A DNA stretch of 64,000 nucleotides from Bacteroidota bacterium (GCA_005882315.1 VBAR01000006.1:1-64000); one strand, 5' to 3'; counted from the stretch's first letter, positions 7,853-18,404 are shown. A program made the numbers and translations. Notes: generated by a model from the letters alone, not told the origin.

Positions 7853-10051
7853 ATGCTTCGATTGCCAGTTGTCTTATTATTAATGATTTCCTGTTTGCTG
7901 TCTTCTGCACAACAGCACCCGGTTACATTTTTTACCAAAGCAGAAGCAGCTGAGGTAAAAAGAAATATTGCAGTGTATCCATTACTATCTCAGTCATATA
8001 GCAATTTAAAAAAACAAGTAGATGAGTATGTAGGCAAAGATGTCGATGTTCCCTTTCCAAAAGATCCTGCAGGCGGTTATACTCATGATAAACATAAGTC
8101 CAACTATACGCTGATGTTTAACAGTGGTATTTTATACAACCTGACCGGCGATAAAAGATATGCAACACTGGTAAAAGAAATGTTTTTAAAATATGCTGTA
8201 TTAAATCCAACATTAAAAAATCATCCTCAGGCTACCAGCAGTTCACCCGGAAGAATTTTCTGGCAGGCATTAAATGACGCAAATTGGTTGGTATATACAG
8301 GCATGGCTTATGATCTTATTTACAATTCACTATCACCAGTAGAAAGAAAAACCATTGAGGAAGGTGCTTTTAAACCTGAAGTAGATTATTTCACAAAGGA
8401 TTTGAATAAATGGTTTGATCTTTTGCATAATCATGCTGTATGGGCATGTGCAGGTGTAGGAATTGTAGGCATTGCTACTAATAACCAGGATTATATTGAT
8501 ATGGCTTTGTATGGGACAAAGAAGAATAAGAAAAAAGGTTTCCTGGCACAGATGGATAATCTTTTTTCGCCAGATGGATATTATACAGAAGGGCCCTATT
8601 ATGTACGGTATGCCATTCTTCCATATATGCTTTTTGCGAATGCGCTGAATAATACAAGTCCATCTTTAAAAATATTTGACTACCGGAATAAAATTCTTCA
8701 AAAGGCATTGATGACTTGTTTACAGCAGACCAATACTAATGGCTCATTCTTTCCTTTGAATGATGCGATAAAAGATAAAGATTATACTACGAACGAATTA
8801 ATTACAGCAATAAATATAGCCTGGCCGGTATATGGGGGGGATCAGGGTTTACTTACAGTTGCCAAAAAGCAAAACAAGGTTATGCTTAACAAGGGCGGCG
8901 TATTAGTTGCAGCAGCTCTTGCAAAAAACAAAAATATCTCTGCATTCTATCCATATAAAACTATCGAAAGTAAAGATGGTGTGAACGGCGATGAAGGCGG
9001 TGTGAGTATTTTCAGGAATGGTATAGATGACGATTTAACAAGTTTGATATTTAAATATACATCGCAGGGAATGGGGCATGGACATTTTGATAAATTAAAT
9101 ATTAATCTTTTTGACCAGGGAAATGAAATACTGCAGGATTATGGTTCTGCACGTTTTGTGGGTATTGAGCAAAAGTATGGCGGCAGGTATTTGCCGGAAA
9201 ACACAGCCTATGCTTCACAAACAATTGCACATAACACAATTATAGTTGATGAGACAAGTCATTTTAGTGGTGATGGAGATATCGGAGAAAAATTTCATTC
9301 ACAAAAATTGTTTTCCGATACAAAAAACCCGGCATTACTTGTTGCTGCAGCGGAAGAAAATAATGCTTATAAAAATATTCATCTCCAGCGTAACTTATAT
9401 ATGGTTCAGTTACCAGAAGGCAAAAAAATGATCATAGATATTTTTAATACATCAGCGAATGAACTTCATCAATACGATCTTCCTTTTCAATATAACGGAC
9501 AATTCATAGCCACTTCATTTAAATATACACCAGCAACAAAGAAACAGGAAACGCTGGGTACAAAAAATGGGTACCAATTTATCTGGAAAGAGGCTGAAGC
9601 ATCAGTCAATGAAGGAACTGTTCAATTCACTTTCTTAAATAACAGTACCTATTATTCTATTTCATCACTTGTACAGGATTCGGCAAAATTATTTTTTGCC
9701 AGGACCGGTGCGAATGATCCAGATTTCAATTTAAGACGAGAGCCTTCATATATTATCCGGAAGAAAGCCGCAAGTCCATCCTTTATCAACGTAATTGAAA
9801 TACATGGCAAGTTTGACACGGTAAATGAATATTCATCGAATGCATACCCCTCAGTTAAGAAAATAAACCTGTTAAAACAGGATAATGAGTTTACAGTAGC
9901 TGAAATTTTATTAAATGACAAGAGCTTGGTTGTAGTTCAATGTAATAAAGATTTCAAAGCAGGAAATAAACATACCGTAAATGCCGGCGGTAAAAATTTT
10001 GAATGGACAGGGCCCTATTCAGTTTTATATAACGGGAAAGAATTGAAATAA
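7853..10051 (+). CDS. PL17 oligoalginate lyase (heparinase II/III fold)
   Basis: The 732-residue product has a signal peptide (cleavage near SSAQ, residue 20), an all-alpha toroid domain (~25-340) and a heparinase II/III-like beta-sandwich (~370-730). Key residues of the PL17 enzyme Alg17c appear in register: Asn193-His194 (LLHNHAVW) and Tyr250 (EGPYYVRY) sit at a constant offset of 8 from N201, H202 and Y258 as recalled for that enzyme. The second active-site region is also present (GMGHGHFDK ~407-413, ENTAYASQTIAHNT ~449-462). PL17 enzymes release unsaturated uronate monomers from alginate oligomers. The signal peptide places it in the periplasm or at the outer membrane, after SusCD uptake. 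Confidence 0.93.
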   Translation: MLRLPVVLLLMISCLLSSAQQHPVTFFTKAEAAEVKRNIAVYPLLSQSYSNLKKQVDEYVGKDVDVPFPKDPAGGYTHDKHKSNYTLMFNSGILYNLTGDKRYATLVKEMFLKYAVLNPTLKNHPQATSSSPGRIFWQALNDANWLVYTGMAYDLIYNSLSPVERKTIEEGAFKPEVDYFTKDLNKWFDLLHNHAVWACAGVGIVGIATNNQDYIDMALYGTKKNKKKGFLAQMDNLFSPDGYYTEGPYYVRYAILPYMLFANALNNTSPSLKIFDYRNKILQKALMTCLQQTNTNGSFFPLNDAIKDKDYTTNELITAINIAWPVYGGDQGLLTVAKKQNKVMLNKGGVLVAAALAKNKNISAFYPYKTIESKDGVNGDEGGVSIFRNGIDDDLTSLIFKYTSQGMGHGHFDKLNINLFDQGNEILQDYGSARFVGIEQKYGGRYLPENTAYASQTIAHNTIIVDETSHFSGDGDIGEKFHSQKLFSDTKNPALLVAAAEENNAYKNIHLQRNLYMVQLPEGKKMIIDIFNTSANELHQYDLPFQYNGQFIATSFKYTPATKKQETLGTKNGYQFIWKEAEASVNEGTVQFTFLNNSTYYSISSLVQDSAKLFFARTGANDPDFNLRREPSYIIRKKAASPSFINVIEIHGKFDTVNEYSSNAYPSVKKINLLKQDNEFTVAEILLNDKSLVVVQCNKDFKAGNKHTVNAGGKNFEWTGPYSVLYNGKELK

Positions 10052-10077
10052 AAGATTTATAAATAAAAAATTATGTT

Positions 10078-10425
10078 ATGAAGACAAATGAAGCGGAAAA
10101 AGTATTTATAGAAAATGCGAGTGTCGAATGGGAAAATGTTGATAAAGGCATGAGAAGAAAGATCATGGCTTATGATGATAAGCTGATGGTAGTAAAAGTG
10201 GAATTTGAAACTGGTGGCATTGGGACTTTGCACCAGCATTATCATTCCCAAATTACTCATGTGGAAAGCGGTGTGTTTGAAGTGGAGATAGGTGATGAGA
10301 AGAAGATCCTGAGGGCGGGTGATGCATTCTATATTCCTTCCAATGTTATGCACGGTGCTGTATGCCTTGAAGCCGGGGTATTAATTGATGTCTTTAGTCC
10401 TATGAGGGAAGATTTTATTAAATAA
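10078..10425 (+). CDS. kdgF: KdgF-like cupin, unsaturated uronate ring-opening protein
   Basis: The 115-residue protein is a single-domain cupin. Metal ligands are visible as His52, His54, His56 and Gln58 (LHQHYHSQ), and His92 (NVMHGA) in the second motif. KdgF proteins speed conversion of 4,5-unsaturated monouronates, released by lyases or GH88, into the linear keto form used by downstream reductases or isomerases. Length, motif spacing and position between a PL17 and a SusC gene all fit. The lack of a signal peptide implies the cytoplasm. An ATG at 10073 is out of frame; the start at 10078 is chosen. Confidence 0.9.
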   Translation: MKTNEAEKVFIENASVEWENVDKGMRRKIMAYDDKLMVVKVEFETGGIGTLHQHYHSQITHVESGVFEVEIGDEKKILRAGDAFYIPSNVMHGAVCLEAGVLIDVFSPMREDFIK

Positions 10426-10463
10426 AAAAAGCGTATAAAATTTTTAAAATAAAAACTGCGATT

Positions 10464-13400
10464 ATGAAACAAATACGATGCTTGCTGCTGCTGCTGCCAA
10501 TGCTTATTTTGATTACATCAGCATTTGCTCAAAACAAAGAAATCACCGGTAAGGTGATTGATCAAAGTACCGGACTGCCACTAAATGGAGTTTCCATATT
10601 AAGTGATAATAATAAAGTGGGTGTAAAAACAAAAGAGGACGGCACCTTCTCTATTTCTGTCGGAACTGCTACCAAATCACTTGTTTTTTCTTTTATTGGT
10701 TATGCTTCGCAGAATATTCCTGTTGAAGGGAAAACAAATATCAATGTTTCGATGGTAACTGAAGCAACGGAACAGGCAGAGGTAGTGGTGATTGGTTATG
10801 GTACACAAAAGAAATCAAATGTGACGGGTGCTGTTTCTAAATATAAAAATGAAAAAATGGATCAATCACCTGTATCACGTTTGGACCAGGCACTGCAGGG
10901 GAGGATCGCTGGTGTGCAGGTACAGAATATTTCGTCGGAAGCAGGTGCTGCACCAAAGATCAGTATACGGGGTATCAGTTCTGTAAATGCAGGTGCAAGC
11001 CCACTTATTGTAATAGATGGTCAACCAATACCAGATGGATTGGGATATATAAACCTTGCTGATGTAGAGTCTGTTGAAGTATTGAAAGATGCAGCTTCAG
11101 CAGCTATTTATGGATCAAGAGGTGCAAGTGGAGTTATACTTGTTACAACAAAAAGCGGTAAGTCAGAAAAACCAAAATATAATTTCAGGTACTCAATTGG
11201 TAGAAAAGAAGATTATAAGCGTTATGATATTATGACGACTACCGAATACACTAATTTATTATTTAGTGAAGCTGCATACAAAGCAACCGACCCAAGCATA
11301 ACACCTCCAACTGGTACTGCTATAGCAAGTAATGCAGAAAGGGCAGCTTACATTATAGAAACAACTATGATGGGAGGAGAAGGAACAGACTGGCAGAAAG
11401 AATCTTTAAGACCTGGAATGTTTCAAAATTTACAACTAAGTGCATCCGGTGGAAAAAAAGATACCAGGTACTTTATTTCCGGAGGCTATCAGAGAGATGA
11501 GGGAATGATGTATAAAAGTGATTTTGAGAAATTTAATTTAAGAACCAAAATGAACGTGGATCTCAGCAATAGGGTAAAAATTTCAATGAATCTAAATCCA
11601 TCGTATACAAGGAGAGAATCTCCTTCTGAAAATCTGACAAATTTTTATCGCTACCCAAGTTTCATACCGGTATATCATAATGCACTGACGGCTGCAAACG
11701 TAAACCAGATACCACAGTGGGCTAATATAAGACCCGGAGATTTCGCACAGCCAAGGCATTTTAGTGCCATAGCATATTCAGGCACTATGCCCGATGGTAG
11801 CACCTGGGGGCCAACTGTTGCTGATCCATTCAGCTCAGCTCAAAACACACCAAAGTCTTCTACACTTAACCAGGATAATAAATCCAATGAATACAGGTTA
11901 CAGGCCGCAGGAGATATTTCTGTTAATATAATACCCGGTTTAGATTTCAAATCGCTTGCAAGTGTTTATGTAAATTATACAACAGCACTCAACTGGGCCA
12001 ACCGGAATGCAACTGCTGACGGTGTAGTTAATAAAGGTGTTTATATTAACAACACATATATGGATCTCTTATCAGAAAACACATTGACATACACAAAGAA
12101 GTTTAAGGAACATTCTTTTGATGTATTATTTGGTTTTACGGCACAAAAAACAAATATAAACAAGGATCAAACGACGGGGTTGGATTATCCGAGTGATAAT
12201 ATAAGGACACTTAATAATGCAACTTCAATAGACAAGGCAGGAACTTTTGGAACTAAAAACTCAATTGGTCTTATCTCTTACCTTGGAAGAATTAATTATA
12301 GTTTTAAAAGCAGGTACTTGCTTTCTGCCAGTTTCCGTGCCGACGGCAGTTCTTATTTTGGCCCGGGAAATAAATGGGGGAACTTCCCATCTGTTTCTGT
12401 AGGTTGGATAGCTTCTGAAGAAGATTTTTTGAAAAATGCAAGCTGGCTAAACAGGCTTAAGTTCAGGGCCAGTTATGGTGTTTCAGGTAATAACCGGATA
12501 CTTGATTTCGGCTTCCTTGATCTGTTGAATTCTGCAAACTATTCTTTTGGGTCCAATACGGGCACGATCACTTCCGGACAGGTTACTTCATCTACTATCA
12601 TAGGTAACAAGGATATTACCTGGGAAAGTACATTCCAGACAAACTTTGGTATGGATCTTTCGATCATAAAAAATAAGATCAATCTTTCAGTTGATGTATA
12701 TAAATCAAAAACGGATAAATTATTATTACAACAATCTTCTATGGCCTTTACTGGTGTTCCGCAGTTCTGGAATAATATAGGAAGCCTGGAAAATAAAGGG
12801 TTTGAGTTGGAGTTGTCCACTACCAATTTTGCTTCAAAAAATTTCAAATGGACAACGTCGGCTAATTTTTCACGTACAAGAAATAAAATTCTTGAGTTAG
12901 GCAAAGAAGCATACTTGCTGAACCAGGGAGAAAGAACTGAAGTGTACCAGAATAAAGTTGGCGACCCTTTAATACAGTTCTACGGTTTTAAAACAGATGG
13001 CGTATGGCTTTCACAGGCTGATATAGATGCAGCAAGAGCAAGAGGTTTAACCAGTAGCCTGGCGAATGTATTTATAGCCGGTGGACTAAAAATAGTTGAT
13101 GTAGATGGCAATAATATTATTGATAATAATGACAGAACAATAATCGGCAATCCTTATCCTGATTTTACCTGGGGTATTACAAATAATTTATCTTATAAAG
13201 GATTTGATCTGAGTTTTATGTTCCAGGGCGTAAAGGGTGGATCATTGATAAACGGAGATGCTAATTACAATGAATCAAGAAGAATGCTGAGAGTGTTTAA
13301 TAATAATCGCTGGCTTAGTCCTAAGTTTCCAGGTGATGGAAAAACTCCTTATTCTACAATCGGGTTTAACTGGATGCTGACAGACTATGTTGTTGAGGAC

Positions 13401-13661
13401 GCCTCGTATTTTGCATTGCGTGATATAAACTTTGGTTACACGTTGCCCGAATCAGCTGTCAAATTTTTAAAAATGACTTCATTGCGTGTTTATTTCGCCG
13501 CACAAAATCTTTATTTCAATATGGCTAAAGGATACCGGGCACTAAATCCTGAAGGGCGTTCCAATGGCGGCGCCTATGCATCAACTCTTATAGACGGGTA
13601 TCAAAGAGGAAGTTTTCCAATACCGAAGAGTTTTGTTTTTGGAGTTGATATAAATTTTTAA
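10464..13661 (+). CDS. SusC/RagA-type TonB-dependent outer-membrane transporter (uronate locus)
   Basis: The 1065-residue product has a signal peptide (cleavage after SAFA). It continues with a carboxypeptidase-D-like regulatory domain (EITGKVIDQSTGLPLNGV, ~26-105), a TonB-box-like stretch (EVVVIGYGTQKKS), a plug (LQGRIAGVQV, SPLIVIDGQP, VESVEVLKDAASAAIYGSRG) and a 22-strand-type barrel to the C-terminus. It forms the uptake channel closed by its SusD partner and is energised by TonB in the outer membrane. The likely cargo is alginate-type oligouronides, inferred from the flanking PL17, KdgF and PL38 genes. SusD follows after 17 bp. Confidence 0.95.
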   Translation: MKQIRCLLLLLPMLILITSAFAQNKEITGKVIDQSTGLPLNGVSILSDNNKVGVKTKEDGTFSISVGTATKSLVFSFIGYASQNIPVEGKTNINVSMVTEATEQAEVVVIGYGTQKKSNVTGAVSKYKNEKMDQSPVSRLDQALQGRIAGVQVQNISSEAGAAPKISIRGISSVNAGASPLIVIDGQPIPDGLGYINLADVESVEVLKDAASAAIYGSRGASGVILVTTKSGKSEKPKYNFRYSIGRKEDYKRYDIMTTTEYTNLLFSEAAYKATDPSITPPTGTAIASNAERAAYIIETTMMGGEGTDWQKESLRPGMFQNLQLSASGGKKDTRYFISGGYQRDEGMMYKSDFEKFNLRTKMNVDLSNRVKISMNLNPSYTRRESPSENLTNFYRYPSFIPVYHNALTAANVNQIPQWANIRPGDFAQPRHFSAIAYSGTMPDGSTWGPTVADPFSSAQNTPKSSTLNQDNKSNEYRLQAAGDISVNIIPGLDFKSLASVYVNYTTALNWANRNATADGVVNKGVYINNTYMDLLSENTLTYTKKFKEHSFDVLFGFTAQKTNINKDQTTGLDYPSDNIRTLNNATSIDKAGTFGTKNSIGLISYLGRINYSFKSRYLLSASFRADGSSYFGPGNKWGNFPSVSVGWIASEEDFLKNASWLNRLKFRASYGVSGNNRILDFGFLDLLNSANYSFGSNTGTITSGQVTSSTIIGNKDITWESTFQTNFGMDLSIIKNKINLSVDVYKSKTDKLLLQQSSMAFTGVPQFWNNIGSLENKGFELELSTTNFASKNFKWTTSANFSRTRNKILELGKEAYLLNQGERTEVYQNKVGDPLIQFYGFKTDGVWLSQADIDAARARGLTSSLANVFIAGGLKIVDVDGNNIIDNNDRTIIGNPYPDFTWGITNNLSYKGFDLSFMFQGVKGGSLINGDANYNESRRMLRVFNNNRWLSPKFPGDGKTPYSTIGFNWMLTDYVVEDASYFALRDINFGYTLPESAVKFLKMTSLRVYFAAQNLYFNMAKGYRALNPEGRSNGGAYASTLIDGYQRGSFPIPKSFVFGVDINF

Positions 13662-13678
13662 AACAAAAAATAATTATT

Positions 13679-15226
13679 ATGAAAGCGTTTAAATATATTA
13701 TTCTGTTAACCGGGGTTGCAGTTTGCGGCTGTAAAAAAACAATCGACCTGTACCCGCAATCTAATCTTAACACGGCTACATATTATTCAAATACAAGTGA
13801 AGTCAACACCGCATTAACCGGTTGCTATAATGCAATGCAAAAACCAATGCTGGAAGAATGGACATTGACGGAACTCCGGAGTGATAATTCTATCCAGGGT
13901 GTAGCGGGCAGTACTTCAACACCCAATAGGGATTTAAGCGATCTCGATATGTTTTTCCCGAGTACTTCGCATGCGGGCAATTACAATTACTGGCTCAGTA
14001 CTTATTATAATATCCGTAATTTAAATATAGTACTTAACAGTCTTGGAGTAAATTATAATGAAGCTCCTGGCACAATTACATATGATGAAACACCATTCAC
14101 CCTCGCAGATGCTGATCGTAAAAAAATGGCATCACAGGCTTCTTTTATAAGGGCTTATCAATATTTTAACCTGGTGAGATTATATGGTGGTGTTTTCTTA
14201 ATACATGAGCCTGTTTCACCAATAGATGCAAAAAGTTTAAACCGGAGCCCCAAAGAAGATATTTATAAATTAATAATAGCTGATCTATTAAATGCATCTG
14301 CTAACGGGCCTACAGCAAAATTTGCACAGATTCCTGCAACTGATCTGGGAAGGGCAAATAGTTGGAGTGCAAAAGCATTATTGGCCAAAGTTTATCTTAC
14401 GTTGAACAGGAAAACAGATGCCGCCACATTATTGCAGGATATCATTACAAACAGTGGCTATAGCCTCCAGGCTAGTTATGCGAATGTATTTTCAATTACT
14501 ACAGAAATGAATTCAGAAATTCTTTTTAACGTTCGTTATAAGGCCGGGGGAATTGGACTGGGTTCTACTTTTGCAAATTCATTTGCCCCATTAAATAGTG
14601 GTTCTGCCGTTGTAAATGGTGATGGCCTTGGATTAAATTATCCAACTGCAGAGTTAAATAATTTGTATACGGCCACCGATGCAAGAAAGGCAGTAAATAT
14701 TGGTGTATTCGGAAGTGGCAGCTCAGCAAAACTGTATCCCAAAAAACATATTTCTGCAGTAGCTATAGTTAGAGATGCAGAAAATGACTGGCCGATAATC
14801 AGGTATGCGGATGTGTTACTGATGCTTGCGGAAGCCCAGGGAAACTCCACTTCTAGTATTGGTTTAATAAACCAGGTTCGGGTAAGAGCGGCGCTTACAC
14901 CATTAGATCCATTATTAATAAACACGACAGCATTATTTGAAAATGCTCTTGCAACAGAAAGAAGACTTGAATTTGCTTTTGAAAATCAGCGGTGGTATGA
15001 TCTAGTAAGGTTTAATACAACGTTCACTACTATTACGGCAGAACAAACATTAAAAAATCATTTCGCAGTAATGTATCCGTTGCATTATGTTAATTATCCA
15101 TCACCGAGGCTAACGTTAGCGGAAATGCAGGCTTTAGTAACTCCGGAAAAAATGCTGTTGCCTATTCCTCAGAGAGAGATTGATAATAATACACAATTGG
15201 TAATTCCACAAAATCCCGGCTATTGA
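13679..15226 (+). CDS. SusD/RagB-type glycan-binding lipoprotein (uronate locus)
   Basis: The 515-residue product starts with a lipoprotein signal peptide (lipobox VCGC, Cys18) and KKTIDLYPQ, typical of SusD proteins. The N-terminal TPR-like helices (ALTGCYNAM, ASFIRAYQYFNLVRLYGGV, ~155-175) and the C-terminal RagB/SusD domain (YADVLLMLAEAQ, LATERRLEFAFENQRWYDLVRF) are all visible. It caps the SusC barrel at the cell surface and binds the incoming oligosaccharide. The binding-site residues cannot be named from the sequence. An esterase gene follows after 7 bp in the same operon. Confidence 0.95.
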   Translation: MKAFKYIILLTGVAVCGCKKTIDLYPQSNLNTATYYSNTSEVNTALTGCYNAMQKPMLEEWTLTELRSDNSIQGVAGSTSTPNRDLSDLDMFFPSTSHAGNYNYWLSTYYNIRNLNIVLNSLGVNYNEAPGTITYDETPFTLADADRKKMASQASFIRAYQYFNLVRLYGGVFLIHEPVSPIDAKSLNRSPKEDIYKLIIADLLNASANGPTAKFAQIPATDLGRANSWSAKALLAKVYLTLNRKTDAATLLQDIITNSGYSLQASYANVFSITTEMNSEILFNVRYKAGGIGLGSTFANSFAPLNSGSAVVNGDGLGLNYPTAELNNLYTATDARKAVNIGVFGSGSSAKLYPKKHISAVAIVRDAENDWPIIRYADVLLMLAEAQGNSTSSIGLINQVRVRAALTPLDPLLINTTALFENALATERRLEFAFENQRWYDLVRFNTTFTTITAEQTLKNHFAVMYPLHYVNYPSPRLTLAEMQALVTPEKMLLPIPQREIDNNTQLVIPQNPGY

Positions 15227-15233
15227 TTATAAA

Positions 15234-16127
15234 ATGAATAAAGCATACCTGGCTATACTGATTTTTCTTTCGCCGTTTTGTATAAAGGCTCAAACAAATG
15301 CAGACACAACTTACAAACCAGTTGAGTATCCGGCAGGCTATACTGCACAATTGAACGCAGTATATACAAGAGTAAATGACTGGGAGGGTAAGATGGATAT
15401 TTATTTTACCTCAAAAGAAAAGAAACCCACACCGGTTGTAATAAATATTCATGGCGGCGGATGGAATCATGGAGAGAAAGAATCACAAACAGGCTTTAAT
15501 ACTTTTTTCAAAGAAGGGTTTGCTGTTGCAAATATTGAATATCGTTTAACGGGCCAGGCTACGGCACCTGCAGCAATTGAGGATACAAGATGTGCATTGA
15601 TCTATTTAATTAAAAATGCAAAAGAATTAAATATTGATGTAAACAAAATTGTGATCATGGGTGGTAGTTCAGGAGGACATCTTGCATTAATGGGAGGTTT
15701 GTTGGGAAATGATCATCGTTTTGATACAAACTGCCCCGGTGTAGAAAATATCAAAGTAGCGGCTATAATAGATAAATATGGAATTACTGATGTGTGGGAT
15801 TGGGGTTACGGTAAAATTCTTACCAGCAAATCTGCTATAACCTGGTTGGGTGCTAAAGCGAAGGATGAAACATTTGCAAGATCTGTTTCACCAATAAACT
15901 ATATTACAAAAGACAGCCCACCTGTTTTTATTGTGCATGGCGATGCTGATCCTATAGTGCCTTACCAGCAATCAGTTGATCTCCATAAAAAATTAATGGA
16001 TGCAGGTGTCAAGACAGAATTTATAACAGTGAAAGGAGGATTACATGGCAAGTTTGAACAAGAAAAAAACAGTGAGATCAATAAGGCGATTATCAGTTTC
16101 ATAAAGAGTTTAAAAAATTTCGATTAA
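15234..16127 (+). CDS. Alpha/beta-hydrolase, BD-FAE-like carbohydrate esterase
   Basis: The 297-residue product has a signal peptide (cleavage near IKAQ, residue 20). It is an alpha/beta-hydrolase with an oxyanion motif HGGGW (73-77) and nucleophile elbow GGSSGGH (Ser146). The acid is probably Asp239 (HGDADPIVPY) and the base His271 (GGLHGKF). The form matches exported acetyl or feruloyl esterases of the BD-FAE/Aes group. Within a polyuronate locus the natural inference is removal of O-acetyl groups that would block the lyases, since bacterial alginates and glucuronans are often acetylated. A lipase or peptidase activity cannot be excluded from the sequence. Confidence 0.8.
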   Translation: MNKAYLAILIFLSPFCIKAQTNADTTYKPVEYPAGYTAQLNAVYTRVNDWEGKMDIYFTSKEKKPTPVVINIHGGGWNHGEKESQTGFNTFFKEGFAVANIEYRLTGQATAPAAIEDTRCALIYLIKNAKELNIDVNKIVIMGGSSGGHLALMGGLLGNDHRFDTNCPGVENIKVAAIIDKYGITDVWDWGYGKILTSKSAITWLGAKAKDETFARSVSPINYITKDSPPVFIVHGDADPIVPYQQSVDLHKKLMDAGVKTEFITVKGGLHGKFEQEKNSEINKAIISFIKSLKNFD

Positions 16128-16137
16128 TAATTGGATA

Positions 16138-17340
16138 ATGATTAATAAGAAACCGGTACTAATAGTATTCCTTTTACTTGCGTGTAGCATAATAAATGCA
16201 CAGGAAGGCGCAGTAAGTGTTGATAAAATAAAACTTGATTTTAATGTTTTAGCAGAGAAGAAAAAAGCTGTTCAGTCAAAAGACGCATTATTGATGCCTG
16301 CCTATGATCAATTGTTAAAGACTGCGGAAAAATTGTTGAAATATGAACCAGTGAGTGTCATGGGGAAAAAAGATCTTCCTCCCAGTGGAGATAAGCATGA
16401 TTATATGAGCCTTGCTCCTTATTGGTGGCCGGATCCATCTAAACCCAACGGGCTTCCCTATATAAGAAAGGATGGCGAAACAAACCCTGAAGTAAAAAAC
16501 TATACCGATAAGGTAAATATGCCTAGATTATGTGAGAATGTTTATATGCTTAGCCTGGCATATTATTTTTCCGGTGATGAAAAATATGCTGCTCATGCAA
16601 GTAAACTTTTACAGGTTTGGTTTTTGGATAGTGACACAAAAATGAACCCTAATTTAAAATATGGGCAGGCTATAAAAGGTGTTACAGAGGGCAGGGGAGC
16701 AGGAATAATTGATACCCGGCATTTTGTTTTTGTAATTGATGCACTGGAGCTATTAAAAAAATCAAAATCATGGACGGCAAAGAATCATCTGGGTATGCAA
16801 AAATGGTTTTCTGATCTTTTACATTGGCTCAATACAAGTGAAATTGGCATTGATGAAATGAACGCAAAAAACAACCATGGTGTTTGGTATGATGCACAAA
16901 CGCTTTCAATGGCATTGTTTGTTGATAGTATTGATTTAGCAAAAAGAATTATTGCCCGTTCTGTCAATCGCTTGGACACACAGATGGATACCAATGGTTT
17001 TTTTCCCCTGGAAATGGAACGTACAATATCCCTGCATTATACTGTTTTCGTTTTAGATGCATTTTGCATTATCGCACAACTATCAGAAAAAACAGGAACG
17101 AATTTCTGGACACTTGAAACTAAATCCGGTAAATCTTTAAATAAAGGGTTGCAAGCTATCTTTCCTTATATCGCTAAGGAAAAGCAATGGGTTGGCCCGC
17201 AAATAAAGCCATTCAATTTTACTGAAGGATTTCAACTTTTCATCAGGGGCGCTGCAAAATTGAAATGCAGTTCTTGTGCAGGTGCGGTTAAAAAAATAGC
17301 TGGGGACGAATATGGAAAATTACTGGTAAATCTTTTATAA
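16138..17340 (+). CDS. Alginate_lyase-domain polyuronate lyase, PL38-like
   Basis: The 400-residue product has a signal peptide ending INAQ (~22) and an alpha-toroid of the Alginate_lyase (PF05426) type. Motifs are DYMSLAPYWWPDP (~87-99), GRGAGIIDTRHF (~185-196), NNHGVWYDAQ (~243-252) and an RTISLHYTVF segment (~300) that supplies candidate Asn, His and Tyr catalytic residues. PL38 contains both alginate- and glucuronan-active members known from Bacteroidota, so the linkage preference is open; PL5 is the main alternative family. Its place between an esterase and kdgK supports a polyuronate lyase acting in the periplasm or at the surface. Confidence 0.85.
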   Translation: MINKKPVLIVFLLLACSIINAQEGAVSVDKIKLDFNVLAEKKKAVQSKDALLMPAYDQLLKTAEKLLKYEPVSVMGKKDLPPSGDKHDYMSLAPYWWPDPSKPNGLPYIRKDGETNPEVKNYTDKVNMPRLCENVYMLSLAYYFSGDEKYAAHASKLLQVWFLDSDTKMNPNLKYGQAIKGVTEGRGAGIIDTRHFVFVIDALELLKKSKSWTAKNHLGMQKWFSDLLHWLNTSEIGIDEMNAKNNHGVWYDAQTLSMALFVDSIDLAKRIIARSVNRLDTQMDTNGFFPLEMERTISLHYTVFVLDAFCIIAQLSEKTGTNFWTLETKSGKSLNKGLQAIFPYIAKEKQWVGPQIKPFNFTEGFQLFIRGAAKLKCSSCAGAVKKIAGDEYGKLLVNLL

Positions 17341-17378
17341 GCAGATAGTTTGAAACCAGGTATCGAATAAATAATTCA

Positions 17379-18404
17379 ATGAAAAAGGTTTTATGTTTTG
17401 GTGAATTGCTTTTACGATTGCCACCAGCAAACGCAGGGGAATGGCTTCGCCAGAATACAATGCCTGTTTTCGTTGGAGGTGCAGAATTGAATGTCGCCAC
17501 GGCCCTGGCAAAATGGGAAATCCCGGTGAAATATTGTACAGCACTTCCTGATAACATTATTTCAAAAGATATTGCAGATTACCTTCAACAGAAAAATATA
17601 GATACATCCCCGGTTATATATTCGGGTGAACGAATAGGTTTGTATTACTTAAAAGAAGGATCGGATATGAAAAGTGGGGAAAATGTTTTTGATAGAAAAT
17701 ATTCTTCTTTTTCAACATTAGCGACAGGGATAGTTGATTGGGATAAAATATTTGACGAGGTTTCCTGGTTTCACCTGAGTGCAATTCCACCCGCAGTTAG
17801 TGCATCAGCAGCTGCACTATGTGCAGAAGCTTTAGAAGCTGCTTCAAAAAAAAATATTACTATTTCATTAGATCTTAATCACAGATCGCTATTGTGGAAA
17901 TATGGTAAAGAACCGATTGAAGTAATGCCTGCGCTTGTTAAATATTGCAATGTCGTGATGGGGAATGTTTGGTCGGCCAATTCTTTATTGGGTATTCCTT
18001 TTGATGCATCTATTCATGCGGTCGGTACACAGGCAGCTTATTTGAAACAAGCTACCGAAACAGCCCGAAATATTTTTGAAAAATTCCCACGATGTAATTG
18101 GGTAGCCAATACTTTTCGTTTTGATAGCAGCACAGAAAGCATTCGTTATTATGCTGCATTAGATACTTTAAAACAACAATCAGTATCACCAATCTTCCAG
18201 ACAGAAACAGTCATTGAAAAAGTAGGTAGTGGTGATTGTTTTATGGCAGGCTTAATTTATGGAATTATAAAAGAGAATGCTCCAAAGGATATCATCAGCT
18301 TTGCCGCAGCCGCTGCTTTTGGAAAATTGCAGGAAAAAGGAGATGCTACAAATAATAGTGTTGATCAAATTCAGAATATTTTAAAACAGCATAATGAAAA
18401 TTAA
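17379..18404 (+). CDS. kdgK: 2-keto-3-deoxygluconate kinase (PfkB family)
   Basis: The 341-residue cytoplasmic kinase has the PfkB/ribokinase layout. It shows an N-terminal FGELLLRLPP strand, a substrate loop FVGGAELNVATALAKW (~31-46), SLDLNHRSLLW (~167-177) and the C-terminal signature VGSGDCFMAGLIYG. The catalytic base is Asp286, in a GSGD variant of the usual GAGD anion-hole motif. The reaction is ATP-dependent phosphorylation of KDG to KDPG, the next step after DEH reduction. The KDPG aldolase needed to finish the path is not in this window. The gene overlaps the following MFS gene by 11 bp, indicating translational coupling. Confidence 0.9.
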   Translation: MKKVLCFGELLLRLPPANAGEWLRQNTMPVFVGGAELNVATALAKWEIPVKYCTALPDNIISKDIADYLQQKNIDTSPVIYSGERIGLYYLKEGSDMKSGENVFDRKYSSFSTLATGIVDWDKIFDEVSWFHLSAIPPAVSASAAALCAEALEAASKKNITISLDLNHRSLLWKYGKEPIEVMPALVKYCNVVMGNVWSANSLLGIPFDASIHAVGTQAAYLKQATETARNIFEKFPRCNWVANTFRFDSSTESIRYYAALDTLKQQSVSPIFQTETVIEKVGSGDCFMAGLIYGIIKENAPKDIISFAAAAAFGKLQEKGDATNNSVDQIQNILKQHNEN